Shown here piece by piece: positions 1 through 11,200 of a stretch of DNA of 64,000 nucleotides; position 1 is the stretch's first letter, and each line of letters starts with the position of its first letter. The notes under the pieces are model-generated. The model saw only the letters and a list, made by a program, of their open reading frames with translations. It did no database searches and was not told the DNA's origin. The DNA is taken from assembly GCA_018398585.1 (NCBI GenBank), contig JAGTTD010000001.1, forward strand, positions 32,563,438-32,627,437, in the 5' to 3' direction. The position numbers and the translations under genes are program-made. The DNA is from Simmondsia chinensis. Its lineage: Eukaryota; Streptophyta; Magnoliopsida; Caryophyllales; Simmondsiaceae.

Positions 1-252
1 TTTGGTAAGGCAGCTCCCGACAGTAGATCAATTCAGTATGTCCCTCAAACGTAGCAAAAGATCCGGTAACTCATCTGGATATACATCAACAAACTTCTTC
101 AACAGGTTTTCAACTTCACTTAGTATCTCCTCATATTTTGTCTTACACTCCTTCCCAATCAGCAAGAAGACAACTTGTTCTCGCCAAACACCTTTGCAAG
201 TCAGTGAAATAAGATTCTCACAACTTCCTGAATCAACCACCAGGCGGCACAC
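1..252 (-). pseudogene. Ty3/gypsy protease-RT fragment
   Basis: This is the pol part of the minus-strand gypsy element whose gag and LTR lie at 2557-4208. Reading leftward from 252, the protein has the retropepsin motif VVDSGSCEN (catalytic D-S-G). After a shortened stretch it has FVDVYPDELPD, the segment just before the reverse transcriptase domain of plant gypsy elements. The normal distance between these motifs is much longer, so protease and linker are internally deleted. Near base 20 a frame change breaks the RT entry segment. The upstream gag was separated by two later insertions (257-913 and 931-2556). The element runs off the left edge, so most of RT, RNase H and integrase are not in view. 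Family assignment is from motifs; non-function is evident from the deletion and frameshift. Confidence 0.8.
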
Positions 253-256
253 TGAT
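235..256. repeat. LINE target-site duplication, left copy
   Basis: This 22-bp segment matches 914-934 with one indel and two or three substitutions. It spans the junction between gypsy sequence (up to the CACAC ending at 252) and the first bases TGAT of the older solo LTR. The LINE therefore inserted after the solo-LTR element was in place. Confidence 0.75.
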
Positions 257-913
257 ATTTTTTTTTTTTTTTTGTAAGTCAGCGAAATATATAGATGAAA
301 GGAAATTTAGTACAAGCTACAAGGGGCATACCCCAGGACATGGCCGAGGCCTACAAAGTGAACAACATCAAATAATCCAGACAAAGTCCATACAAAAAGC
401 AACTAAAGTACAAATAAGGGAACAAAGAGAAAACTAAGTCTCAAAACCCCAGTGCCGAAGCAACGATCATCTCCTTTGAACAAAGAAGCAGCAAGTAAGC
501 AGCTCCTGACCAAACCCGCAATCTCCTCTCGTACGGGCGCAACTGATCTGGACTGAGAACGCTGAACCCTAAGGTTGTGCACGTACCAGACAGTATACAC
601 AGTCGCAGAGAGGCAGAGTCGAGCAATGATACTGCCAATCTCCTACCCCCTGAGATGCTAAGCAGCCCAAGTGACAAGATCATCCCAAGGAAGGGTACGT
701 CAAGCGATAGATATACTTGGAATGACGGAGCTCCAAACCGAGGCGGAGAAGGAACAGGCAAAGAAAAGGTGCTCATGAGTCTCGTCAGCAGAACCCCAGA
801 GAACACAAACACTCTAAACCTCTACTGCTCCGAAACGCCGAAGCCAGTCCCGAGTCCAAAGTCGCTGCCGAGATGCAAGCCAGAGAATGGAGTGCCTCGG
901 TATATGCATCTGA
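257..913 (-). mobile_element. 5'-truncated LINE 3' end with poly(A) tail
   Basis: A run of 16 T at 258-273 is the poly(A) tail of a minus-strand retroposon. Around 812-742 on the minus strand the translation contains CVLWGSADETHEHLFFAC, matching the C-terminal zinc-binding domain found after RT in plant LINEs (C-x2-C replaced by C-x2-W, then H and C conserved). The rest is frameshifted. An imperfect direct repeat flanks it, at 235-256 and 914-934 (core ggcacact), as expected for target-primed insertion. Only the last ~0.65 kb of a LINE is present. Confidence 0.8.
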
Positions 914-934
914 AACCACAGGAGGCACACTAAT
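914..934. repeat. LINE target-site duplication, right copy
   Basis: Partner of 235-256. In this copy the LTR terminus TGAT has become TAAT. The CACAC at 926-930 is also the left 5-bp TSD of the solo-LTR element. Confidence 0.75.
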
Positions 935-2556
935 GTGTCTCATGTTTACGCATCTTTTAATTGCTATTTTAATTATTTTGCACCTGGTTAATTATAATTT
1001 TATACTCACTTTGACAATTTTAATGTTTATAGGTTTAAAGATTAAAATCCTAGAAATTGTCGAATCTGGTGCAAATAAAACAAATTCGATGCTTAAACAA
1101 TTAAATCAAGTCAAACAAGATTCGGGACAATAACGTATAAACCCGACCCAACTAGGCCGAATACACCTCAAACCCACCGTCATCATCACCCTCTAGACCA
1201 GCCCCAACATCAATAGCCCAAACCCCACGCAACTCACCAAACCAGTTCTATGTCATCTCCAATACCGAACAACCCACCGAAAGGTCGAGCCCCACAACAG
1301 ACCCAAGCTCACCTGTGACCAAATGCAAGGCCCATCTTCGCAGGTCCAATGCTATTTCTCGCGCCCGTCACCTGCAGCCAAACCCAGAATCAATACAACA
1401 ACCCACCGTCATCGACACAACCCCGCACCGTCATCATCAACCTCGGCCCAGACCCGACACATCACCCGGCCCACCCGCGTCCTCTGTTCAGCCAAACTCC
1501 ATCACCACCCGGAGCACAAGTCATCTCCAACTCAGCCGGTCACACGCGCAAGTCCAGCCCAACATCGATTAGGGCTTTCGCAAGGAGCGCAGCGGCAAGG
1601 TTAGTGGCTGAGAGTTCTTGATTTAAATTCAGTTTTTGGGGTTCTGAAGGGCATTTTCTATTCAGGGGGTACTTCAAACCGCAACACTGCGTAATTCTCT
1701 CTCCCTGTCAGATTTTTATTTTTATTTTCTTTTTTGTTAAATTGGAATGAGAGCAAAATTAGCTTGAAGATCAACATGAGTTTGTTCATCTCCTCCTTCA
1801 CCGATTCATCCGTGAGGGAGAGCTAACTTGCTTTCTAAGGCTAGATGAAACCTTAGCCTTTTTATTCTTGTATTGCTTTTAATTTTGGTTAGTTTAATTA
1901 TTTATATGAATTGTTTGATTGAGATAAATACTTTGAAGTATTATGTTTTTATTGTTTATTCAATTGGGATAATTATTGAGTTTGTAACATTTGATCGTTG
2001 ATGTTGATATTTATAAATTAATTCTTTGTGCTTGTAGCCTTAGGATTAATTAATCAAGTAATAGTATTCACCGAATTGTTAATTTAAGCCTATTCCCTAT
2101 GCTTTAGTTAGATAGGGTGAGTACACGATAATTAACAATACGTTTGGTTGAGCCTATTTTCCTTATGGTTTACTTAGATAAAGTCAATACACAATACTAA
2201 CAACATTAATTTAGAAGGTTGAGGCTTGTAGCCTAAACCACTACCCGTGTGATAATCAATAACCCAATTTAAGAGTTAACGCAAGAATAATTGGGTAATG
2301 ATGGATTCAAAACCCTCGGTTCCAATTTAATACACTTTTCCTCTGTAGAACTAGAATACTTAGTTTAATTATCATTTTCTGGATTAATTTCACAAAAATC
2401 TCTCAAACTTTCCTCAAATTAATTTAGGTCATAGAATAAAATTCACGTCCTCTTAGTACTTGTGGTTCGACAACCTCTCGCCGTAGACTTCAATTTAGAT
2501 GTGTTTAACGAATAGGGTTTTATATTAAATTTTGATAGACATAGAAAAACATATCA
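931..2556 (+). mobile_element. Solo LTR (or short LTR-derived element), about 1.6 kb
   Basis: The element begins TGAT (preserved at 253-256 in the left LINE TSD copy; mutated to TAAT at 931) and ends ATCA at 2556. It is flanked by the 5-bp duplication CACAC (926-930 and 2557-2561). Removing it restores a continuous gypsy gag-protease reading frame (GGTVCRLVVDSG). Inside are a C-rich stretch (about 1140-1570) and an AT-rich downstream half ending in a segment with gtggttcgacaacc, a phrase I associate with the ends of large plant gypsy LTRs. No gag or pol is visible. A solo LTR from intra-element recombination is the simplest reading; the family is not identified. Confidence 0.7.
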
Positions 2557-3786
2557 CACACCGTCCCGCCAATGGTACAAGTTGTCTGAGAGATGTTATT
2601 CTATAGCCAACCGTCTCCCTCTGCTTCCATAGGAGTGAAGCAGACTCGCCTAATCACGAGTAAGTAGCCCTTGTGACCTACAACAGCATCTTCATCTACT
2701 AGCACCAATTCATCCTGGACCTTCTAATCAATGACTGTGCCATATTCGTCATGAAGCCCTGTAATCAACAGCTCCTTGCCAAGCCTGTCACCCTTCCAAC
2801 ACTCGGCGACACGATGTCCTATTTGTCCACACTCTAAACAACGGATCCTTGAGCGACCAGCGAAGTCCTGATTACCCTGGTGTCGCCGACAATCAGTTTA
2901 GTCTGAACTCAGTTGGTTCATACCTAATGACTCCCGTTGTTCTAGGTGTTTCGCATTCCTACAACTTAACGTCACCTCTGTTGCTTTTCGACGTTCAAAG
3001 CTCTCTAATGCACTTTCGAGACTGAAAAGATGTCAAACATCTTTAACACCTCTTGTGTGGACTCCTTCAATCCGCCAATATATCTGTCCGCCAGTTTTTC
3101 CCCTGATTTTGCCAAGTCATTCCTGGCGAATAGACAATGGAATTCTTTTGTATTGCAAGCTCTGAAGACACCAATACATCATATTGTCTTCGTTGTAGGG
3201 AAGGAAGGTGCTCCTCATGTGCTTCTTCATCCTTTCCCACCTCTCGATCTTCGATTTTCCCTGTTGAAGTCGGGAATACTTCAACTTTTGCCACAAGCTG
3301 CCCCCTACCCTATAATCGGGAAGTAACCAATGATGCCTGCTTGTGCTCTAGAACCTCCTTGAACTCCAGCAATTCTTTTGCAATGGCTAGCCAATCCCAG
3401 AACTACTCTGGTTGATCTCCACCAACAAACTTCGAAATATCAACCCGAAGCCCGAACTCCCACCTTCGATCATCAACATAATCAGAAGCTCTGATATTTT
3501 GCTGAGCTCTGCTCATGCGCCGCTCCTGAATCTCAGCTTTTGGGAAAGGGTTGTGGAATCTCTCGTTCGTATCTTCCTTGCCGCCCCTGCTGGTGGATTT
3601 TGAGGTTAAGCCACCGATGTTTGGTTAAGATTCGCCCCCAATTGAACCAGGCACAGCTCAATTCACTGGAATTTCCCCTCTATATCCTCGACTCTCCTCT
3701 CAACCTAAGGTTGAAATCACGCTCGCATATGTCTTTGACGACGGCGTACCTCTTTCGCCCACGGGCTATCTCCGAAACCGTTCTAA
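2557..3786 (-). pseudogene. Ty3/gypsy gag
   Basis: Degraded gag of the same minus-strand element as 1-252. Between the primer site and the LTR-insertion junction the frames give, in order: an RGRKRYAVVKDICERDFNLR-like leader, the capsid-start segment ISKFVGGDQPE followed by a DWLA helix (after a stop codon), and the zinc knuckle CLECGQIGHRVAEC at 2840-2800. That knuckle has perfect CX2CX4HX4C spacing. The C-terminus reads TCTIGG and joins directly to the protease start once the 931-2556 insertion is removed. Several stops and frameshifts are present (for example before FWDWLA and in the middle third). Gag would form the virus-like particle core; this copy cannot. Confidence 0.8.
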
Positions 3787-3799
3787 GCTCTGATACCAA
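3787..3799 (-). promoter_or_regulatory. Primer binding site (initiator tRNA-Met type), gypsy element
   Basis: On the minus strand this reads TTGGTATCAGAGC, complementary to the 3' end of plant initiator tRNA-Met. It starts two bases inside the LTR end at 3801. Confidence 0.85.
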
Positions 3800-3800
3800 C

Positions 3801-4208
3801 TGCAGTGAGCGAATACAAAAATAAGGGAAACTGAAGGTTCACAGCCTTCCTTTAGTGTCTTATTGCCAAAAAAATCAGGAGAACAAAGGGGAAATTTCTA
3901 CTCTTAATTCTCGGGACCCAATAATAAGAAAGAAACTAGTAAAAGTGTTGAAATAATCTACAATTAAATGAATAAAACCCTCGACTTCTTCATCCTTAAA
4001 AAGAGGAGCTTTCCTGACCAGATTCAAATTCCTAATCTAAGATCAACGATGGATATAGGCTATATGTGTGCTTAACTTAGCAATTCGTGCGATCATCCTA
4101 AAAATAAAGACTAAAATACAAGGATAAATAATAAATTTGACTAATTTAATCTACACTTTCCTAGTTAATGTGAAACTCTAAATCCTCCCAGCCTCCTACG
4201 GTGTCACA
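3801..4208 (-). mobile_element. 5' LTR of the minus-strand gypsy element
   Basis: This 408-bp segment lies between the primer site and the sequence TGTGACACC (minus strand, 4208 downward), a common plant gypsy LTR start. Its inner end is TGCA next to the primer site. The outer boundary is inferred from the TG terminus only, because the partner LTR lies outside the window. Confidence 0.55.
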
Positions 4209-4985
4209 CCTCCCTTCTCACCATCTCGTGCGACTCGTCAAGAGTCACCCGCCAAGCTACCGCCAAGTACGAAGGAGGGGCCACATCACCAGGCAATGGC
4301 ACTAATAGACTCTTCCAATCAGTGTTTTCATGCGGGCAATAAAAAAATTATATACAGTTTGCGGAAAGTTACGTTTCATTAATTTAACTTCTTCAGTTTC
4401 ACATTTTCTTGATTTTATTTTCGCATTGTATAGTTTTCACAAATAATTCTTAATGCATTAATTTTTAAAGTAAAGTAACTTTTAGTTCCATTTTTTAAAT
4501 AAAATATTTAGCCCAAAATACTGTTGAGGAATTAGTATTAAACCCAGTACTAGATTTACGAAACGGCTTCAAGGGAGCATGTAGCGAACGACATAGTAAT
4601 AGTGTATGCAGGGTATATCCTTTTCTAATATTCAAATAATAAAAGAGTAGTATAATTTTTCAAGTGATTGAATTTAAAGGTGGGAAAGTTTTGATACAAA
4701 GAATCAAAGTGCTCTGGAAGAGACACATTACTCCAAATGGCACAAAATTTCTCTTGCAAACTATACAAAACATCACGTGAAGTAATGAGCAAACAATGCC
4801 ATGTTTGTTGACACACGGACCACTTTTCTAGGCATTGTGCCTTTGAATAGGTTGCGTGTTGAGACACGCCATCCAATGAGCTAGACTAGAATATATGTGT
4901 CGACATATACTATTATATGTGTCGACACACAACATAATCAAGACAGGACATAACTAAAACACTTTATTAAGAAAATACAGCAACA
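4209..4985 (-). mobile_element. Probable 3' LTR of copia element Z, left boundary unresolved
   Basis: On the minus strand the polypurine tract AGTGGGGGAA (4995-4986) is followed by TGTTGCTG at 4985, the expected 3' LTR start of a minus-strand copia element. Its RNase H lies across the later tandem array at 19750-20598. The LTR contains a paired tgtcgacaca/tgtcgacata motif near 4897-4930. Where this LTR ends between 4209 and about 4600 cannot be told. The GC-rich stretch 4209-4330 may be something else. Confidence 0.45.
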
Positions 4986-5035
4986 TTCCCCCACTATTTT
5001 TAAATTATACATTTTCAAATTAAAATTACAAGATT

Positions 5036-5372
5036 TGCTAAATACTAGCATTTGTATTTGTACATGTGAATTTATTTGTATTTGAACATAGGAATATTAT
5101 GTAATTTGCACTTAGAATATTCCATTTAGGATTAATGCGTTAGGTAAACCTTAATGAGGGAAAGTATGTTCCCTCACCTCTCTTAGTAACTAGCCCCTTG
5201 AATGCATTCAAGGGGAAATTTAAGTTTTTGTCTGGTCTTTACTCTTCTAAGTGTAAGTCTTTTGGTTTTTTCTTGTTCATCTATTTAAGTTGTTCTCTTG
5301 TACTTGTTTGAATCATTCAAATAAAATATAATTGATTTATTCTATCTAGTGTTCTTGCTTTAATTTTCTACA
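5036..5372 (+). mobile_element. LTR1 of tandem copia array
   Basis: Begins TGCTAAATACTAG (the other copies read TGTTAAATACTAG) and ends CTACA directly before the primer site. It is 337 bp long and preceded by the TSD AGATT. It contains the internal phrase ccccttgaatgcattcaagg and an AAATAAAATATAA stretch near the 3' end that could act as a polyadenylation signal. Confidence 0.85.
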
Positions 5373-5385
5373 TGGTGTCAGAGCC
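5373..5385 (+). promoter_or_regulatory. Primer binding site, unit 1
   Basis: Reads tggtgtcagagcc, one base away from the initiator tRNA-Met consensus tggtatcagagcc. It abuts LTR1. Confidence 0.8.
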
Positions 5386-5447
5386 GGCTTGATCTTATAA
5401 CCCGATATTTCCTCCTACTGCCGCAAAGAACTTTAATTTAAATAACT

Positions 5448-5510
5448 CTAGGACTCCGTGTAGAAATGCATTATTAATAATGCATTTCTACATGGAACTG
5501 GATTATTGTA
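5448..5510. repeat. RT-derived inverted duplication (palindrome) in unit 1 leader
   Basis: A 34-bp perfect palindrome at 5459-5492 extends, with one mismatch, to 5455-5496. The left arm 5448-5477 is the reverse complement of the RT segment 8551-8580 of the same unit at 29 of 30 positions. The right arm is a direct copy of the same RT segment with decay afterwards. It occupies the place where unit 2 has its leader and gag start codon. Confidence 0.75.
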
Positions 5511-5639
5511 TGAAGTGTATACACTGTGCCATGGTTATCTAGACTATTAATTTGAATCAAACTACACTATAAATTATCTAGGTACAAAGTTAAAGAACTA
5601 GAGGATAATCGGGAGGTTTCAAAGTACACAACGGTAGAA

Positions 5640-6560
5640 TTATTTAAAGATGTTTTAACCGGGCCCAACTTTCCAGCATGGAGACGTGCAATTTATAGAG
5701 TGTTTAAGGCAAAACACAGAATTGGTTATTTGGATGATACTATTATTAAACCGGATGAAGATTCTTCGGATTTTGCAAACTGGAGTGCCTCAATGGTCTC
5801 CTCTTGGCTTACAAATTCGGTTTCAAAGGAAATTAACTCTAGCACTGCGTACTTCGAAACCTCACAGGATATTTGGTTGGATTTGTATGAAAGCTTTTCA
5901 CAAGGCAATGTTCCCCGCATTTATGAAATTAAACGTGATATTTCACAGCTATAACAAGCAAATATGTTGATTTTTGTGTATTTTACAGAGCTGAGATCTC
6001 TGTGGGACAAACTTCACACCTTAGTTGCTATTCCACCCTGTACTTATGGATCGGGCCAAGCTTTTGTCACCATACACGACATGGAGCGTTTACTTAATTT
6101 GCTTATGGGTCTAGACGTGTCCTTCTCTACTGTTAGGTCCCAATTGATGAATACCAAGCCGTTAACATCGGTTGGAAATGCGTATTCTATTTTATGTCAG
6201 GAAGAGAAACAATAACTTGTGGCTGCTAGGACAAAAATGGTCTCGGAGGCTGCGGTTTTAGCAGCCAAGGGACCAACCATAGCTGCGGTTGGTGAAGCAA
6301 TGCCCACATCGGGCAATTTTTCACGTCATACTAACCGTTTCACATGCTCACACTATAAGAAACAAGGACAAACCAAAGAACGTTGTTTTGAGCTAGTTGG
6401 TTATCCTCTTGGTTGGGGAAACAAAAATTCGGGTGGAGGAGGACGAGGAGTGGCTGCAGCAGCAGCCACGCAGCTAACCGAGAGCACCCTCGTTGAAAGC
6501 CCCGTGGCCAGTCCTTTCCCATGTCAGCATCATCAACTTTAAGTGTTACTTGGACCCACT
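5640..6560 (+). pseudogene. copia gag, unit 1
   Basis: Gag lacking its N-terminus: homology to unit 2 starts at the KDVLTGPNFP segment, and the upstream start-codon region is replaced by unrelated sequence and the RT-derived palindrome. The central domain (NWSASMVSSWLTNSVS, then DIWLDLYESFSQGN) matches the copia UBN2-type gag. In-frame stops follow the ISQL segment (about 5952) and EEKQ (about 6213). The zinc knuckle at 6345-6386 reads CSHYKKQGQTKERC, so the second Cys and the His of CCHC are lost, whereas unit 2 keeps them. Not functional. Confidence 0.85.
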
Positions 6561-8180
6561 GCAAGATCTCCTAGTGTAAATCTCACGGGTTAGATTAAAC
6601 ATTCAACCCATAGTTGGATTATTAACACAGGAGCTCCAAATCACATGGTCTCTTCATTATGTTCTATGTTTGATGTGACTATTAATAATTCAGTTGGACC
6701 AATGAAATTGCCAAATAGGTCAAAATTATTAGTTACTCATGTGGGAAAGGTCTGGATTTTGAAGGATCTCGTTCATGATAATGTGCTATACGTGCCAGGT
6801 TTTCATTATAATCTTATGCCCGTGAGCAAATTAAATCAAAATGGAAATTGTACGTTAACCATTTACTTTGATTTTTGTTACATATAGGACCTACGCTCGA
6901 AGAAGCTGATTGGAGCAGGTAGGCAAAGGGATGGGTTGTAGTTCTTTACGGTGTAACCACTGGTTTCCATAGCCTTTTTAGTTCAGAATAATAAGACGGC
7001 TATTTTATTGCATCATCGTTTAGGCCATGCTCCTTTTCCAAATTATCAGTATTTCCATTTTTGGATGTTGAGAAAACAGATTTTGTTTGTGATACTTGTC
7101 ACCGTGCCAAGCAGGCACGTTTGCCATTTCCTTTGTCTGTTACAAAAACTCATGTTTGTTTTAAGATTATACATTGTGACATTTGGGGTCCCTATCGTGT
7201 TGAGTCATTAACCAGAGCTCTGTATTTTCTTACCATTGCCGATGATTTTAGTCGATGCATGTGGGTTTTTTTTATGAGGGAGAAACCCCAAACTCACCAA
7301 CTTCTTATGGATTTCATCGTATGGTTGGAAATTAGTTTGGTTTTCAGGTGAAGCAAGTGAGGAGCGATAACGAGCAGGAATTCAATTGTGGGCTATTATT
7401 GGAATTCTATGCTCTACATAGAAATCAAAGACAAACCTCTTTAACTGGAACACCGCAACAAAACGAAGTTGTTGAACGAAAGCCCAAGCACCTGCTAGAA
7501 GTTGAACATGCTCTTCGCATCCAAGCCGGCTTGCCTAAGAAATTTTGGGGTGAGTGTGTCTTAACCGCTACTTACATTATTAATTTAACTCCGTTCATTG
7601 TGTTGAAAAAAAGAGCCCATATGAGATGTTGATAGGAAAACAGGCCGGTTATGATTATTTGCGAGTTTTTGGTTGTCTTTGTTGGGTATCCTCATGGGAA
7701 GAAGGGGTACAAAATTTTTAGTCTTGAGGATAATAAGATAATTGTATCTAGAGATGTTCGATTTTACGAGGACGTTTGTCCCTTTTACAAATTTGACAAA
7801 TATCGGTCTAGTCAAGATGATGGTTCAAGTGGAGAAATTCTGATAGACTTGGTTTTTGAGGAGGAACCGGTCCCAGCTGCACCAGTTCCCCCTGTTGGAT
7901 CGGCCAAATGAGCCGGTTTCTGCAGAACCGATCGGTAGTGAGTCTGCCGGGTCAGTTGGTGAGGGTGAGCGTCCGGTTTAGATGGTACAATTTAGTCCCA
8001 AGCCTGGTTCCGAGATTGTGACAAGAAGAAGTGGTCGTATTTGTTCAGTACCAATCAGATATCAAGATTATATTTATGATCTGCCTTCCTCTATAGCCCA
8101 TCCCTTTACGCCTGATCCATCGGCTAGTTCGGGTATTCTCTATCCTATTGCAAATTTTTTGCTAATGCAAAACTTTTTAA
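6561..8180 (+). pseudogene. copia protease-integrase region, unit 1
   Basis: The protease active site at 6624-6635 reads N-T-G-A instead of D-T-G-A, which removes the catalytic aspartate. The downstream phrase VLYVPGFHYNLMPVSKL is the usual copia protease end. The integrase zinc region (HHRLGHAP, CDTCHRAK) sits at about 7008-7105. It is followed by DIWGPYRVES, the SDNEQEF block near 7365 and TPQQNEVVERK near 7455, giving the DDE core. A frame change near 7350 splits the core. A C-terminal stretch with VGYPHGKKGYK follows at about 7680. Stops occur at 6885, 6940 and elsewhere. Confidence 0.85.
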
Positions 8181-9757
8181 TGCTTATGTGACTGTTTTTA
8201 ATGCCATCACATCATGTGATGAGCCGAAAACCTTTCAACAAGCAGTACAGCACAAGCATTGGAGAGATGCAATGGAGAAAGAGATTCATGCTCCAGAGCA
8301 AAATAGTATTTGGACATTGGAGAAGTTATCTGGTGGGAAGAAGGCGATCCATTCAAAATGGGTGTACAAGGTCAAGTATAAATCAGATAGGTCAATAAAG
8401 TGCTAAAAGGCCCAATTAGTGGCAAAGGGATTTACACAAGTGGAAAGTATAGACTATCACGATACTTTCGCCCCTGTTGCAAAATTAGTCACCATTCATT
8501 GTGTCTTAGCCGTTGCCGCTGGTAAAACTGGATCATTCACCAAATGGATGTTAATAATGCATTTCTACACGGAGACCTAGATGAGGAAGTGTATATGAAG
8601 CTTCCTTTAGGATTTGAACGAAAGCAATGATGGAAAAGTTTGTCGTCTTTTAAAATCACTTTATGGTTTAAAACAAGCACCTCGAAATTGGAATCCAAAA
8701 TTCACCTCTACACTCATTGAAATTGGATTTTGGCAATCTATATTGGACTATTCTCTTTTCACTAATTTTTATGGTGAACTATTTACAGCAATACTTATGT
8801 ATGTGGATTGCATTATTATTACCGGGAATAACATAAAACACATTTCTGAAGTGAAGAGAATTTTGGATAGTTCATTTGGCATTAAAGACTTAGGGCCTGA
8901 AAAATATTTCTTGGCGATTGAGGTAGCTCGATGGCCAAAAGGGGTTATGTTAAACCAACGGAAGTATGTTTTGGACACTTTTAATGAAGTAGGAATGCTA
9001 GGAGCCAAACCAGTTTCTACCCCGATTGTTGAGAAGCACGGGTTGGCAGATGGAATGGGAGAAGGTTTTGACGGACCCGGGTCGGTATAGGCGTTTTGTT
9101 GGTAGATTGTTGTATCTAACCATCTCTTGACCAGATATGTGTTATAATGTTCATATTCTCAATTTGTTCATGAATGATCCTCGTCAACCTCATTTTGAAG
9201 CAAATATGAGAGTTCTTCGTTATTTAAAGGGTACTCCAGGTCATGGAGTGTTCTTGCCTTTCGAAAGTGATTTGAAACTTCGTGGTTTTTGTGGTGCTGA
9301 TTAGGCCGGATGTCCGACAACTAGACGATCCACTACAGGTTATGTCATATTCCTAGGGGAAGCGCCAATTACATGGCCATCTAAGAAACAAAGTGTTGTG
9401 TCACGTTCATCAGCCGAAGCCGAATACCGTTCCATGGCTAATACCACGAGTGAGATTGTTTGGTTGAGACGTTTGTTATCAGACCTTTTAGTTGCTACTA
9501 ACGATCCTACTATGTTATTTTTTGACAATCAAGCAGCTCTTCATATGACATCTAATGCGGTTTTTCATGAAAGGACGAATCACAATTAGATTGACTGTCA
9601 TTTCATTAGAGAAAAGCTACTTGCAAAGGAGATTGCCACTTCTTTTGTTTGATCTACAAATCAAATTGCCAACATCTACACAAAGACTTTGGCAAGCACA
9701 AGTTATTTAACCCATCTTCGCAAGTTGGGCATGATATATCTTCATGCTCCAACTTGA
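8181..9757 (+). pseudogene. copia RT-RNase H, unit 1
   Basis: RT begins around HWRDAMEKEIHA and SKWVYKVKYKSD. It is interrupted by a stop (8404) and a frameshift before [22 protein letters not shown] at 8614. The catalytic motif at 8800-8811 is YVDC rather than YVDD. A further frameshift occurs around 9070 (FDGPGSV). RNase H follows with SRSSAEAEYRSMA at about 9400 and DNQAALHM near 9525. The frame ends with the conserved CAPT-like terminus and stop at 9757, six bases before LTR2, with the purine tract cttgaggggag between. Confidence 0.85.
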
Positions 9758-9763
9758 GGGGAG

Positions 9764-10109
9764 TGTTAATTACTAGTATTTATTTTGTATTTGTACACAT
9801 GAATTAATTTGTATTTGTACATAGGACTATTCTGTAATTAGCACTTAGAATATTCCTATTAGGATTAATGTGTTAGGTAAGTCTTGATGAGGGAAAGTCT
9901 CTTCCCTCACCTCTCTGAGTAACCGGCCCCTTGAATGCATTCTAGGGGAAATTTAAGTTTTTGTCTTGTCTTTACTCTTCTAAGTGTAAGTTAGTCTTTT
10001 GGTTTTTCCTTGTTCATCGATCTAAGTTGTTCTCTTGTACTTGATTGAATCATTCAAATAAAATATAATTGATTCATCCTATCTAGTGTTCTTGCTTTAA
10101 TTTTCAACA
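9764..10109 (+). mobile_element. LTR2 of tandem copia array
   Basis: A 346-bp LTR from TGTTAATTACTAG to CAACA, preceded by a polypurine tract and followed by an intact primer site. It serves both as 3' LTR of unit 1 and 5' LTR of unit 2. Its 3' part carries the ttgttcat segment and the gattgaatc variant that reappear in LTR6. Confidence 0.85.
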
Positions 10110-10122
10110 TGGTATCAGAGCG
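10110..10122 (+). promoter_or_regulatory. Primer binding site, unit 2
   Basis: Reads tggtatcagagcg, initiator tRNA-Met type, directly after LTR2. Confidence 0.85.
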
Positions 10123-10242
10123 GGCTTGATCTTACAACCCGATTTTTCCTCTTGCAGCTGCCGAGCAATACGACAGATTGTAAGCAATTTCTCTCCATAT
10201 TTACTAGTTTTACTTTGTGTCATTTTTTTGATTTATTTCATA

Positions 10243-11200
10243 ATGTCGGGAGAAAATGCTAATGAAATCGAGGCACCGGTTACAAATTTAGGGGGAGTTC
10301 TAGATCAAAGTTCTTCTTACTATTTGCACCACTCGGATCGTCCGGGGCTTATGTTTGTTAAAGATGTTTTAACCGGGCCCAACTTTCCAACATGGAGATG
10401 TGCAATTTATAGAGTGTTTAAGGCAAAACACAAAATTGGTTTTTGGATGGTACTGTTATTAAATCGGATGAAGATTCTCCGGATTTTGAAAACTGGAGTG
10501 TCTATGACTCAATGATCTCCTCTTGGCTTAGAAATTCAGTTTCAAAGGAAATTAACTATAGCATTGCGTACTTCTAAACCTCCCCAGATATTTGGTTGGA
10601 TTTGAATGAACGCTTTTCACAAGGCATTGTTCCCTGCATTTATGAAATTAAATGTGAGATTTCACAATCAAAACAAGCAAATATGTCGATTTTTGATTAC
10701 TTTACTGAGCTGAGATCTCTATGGGATGAACTTTACGCCTTAGTTGCTATTCCACCCTATACTTGTGGATTGGGCCAAGCTTTTGCTGCCATGTGCGATA
10801 TGGAGCATTTACTTGATTTGCTAATGTGTCTAGACGTGTCCTTCTCTACTGTTAGGTCCTAATTGAGGAATTCCAAGCCGTTAACAACGGTTGGAAATGC
10901 ATATTCTATTTTGCGTCAGGAGGAGAAACAACAGCTTGTGGTAGCCAGGGCCAATATGGTCCTGGAGGTTGCGGTTTTAGCAGCCAAGGGACCAACCGCA
11001 GCTGCAGTTGGTGAACCAATGCCCACATCTAGCAATTTTTCTCGTCGTACTAACTATTTCACATGCTCACACTGTAAGAAACAAGGACACACCAAAGAAC
11101 GTTGTTTTGAGCTAGTTGGTTATCCTCCTGGTTCGAGAGCACCCCCACAGAAAGCCCTGTGGCTGGTCTTTCACCATGTCGGTATCAGCAACTTTTAGCA
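10243..11200 (+). pseudogene. copia gag, unit 2
   Basis: The start ATG at 10243 gives MSGENANEIEAP, followed by SSYYLHHSDRPGL, the N-terminal gag signature of copia elements (Retrotran_gag_3 type), then LTGPNFPTW. A one-base frame change near 10443 disrupts FLDGT-like sequence. The UBN2-type middle part resumes with PDIWLDLNERFSQG, with stops near 10575 and 10860. The zinc knuckle at 11064-11105, CSHCKKQGHTKERC, is intact (CX2CX4HX4C). It is followed by FELVGYPPG, then a deletion relative to unit 1. Of the two gags this is the better preserved, but it is still broken. Confidence 0.88.

Noticed and set aside
577..933. Plus-strand frame of 118 codons
   Set aside because: It is the reverse of the LINE 3' end; the conserved zinc-domain motif is on the minus strand.
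1315..1621. Three overlapping Pro/Thr/His-rich frames
   Set aside because: The C-rich tract of the solo LTR leaves few stops in several frames at once; no domain and no codon bias favouring one frame.
4625..4876. 83-codon minus-strand frame with a start codon
   Set aside because: It lies in what appears to be the LTR of element Z; no family recognised and no neighbouring exon signals.
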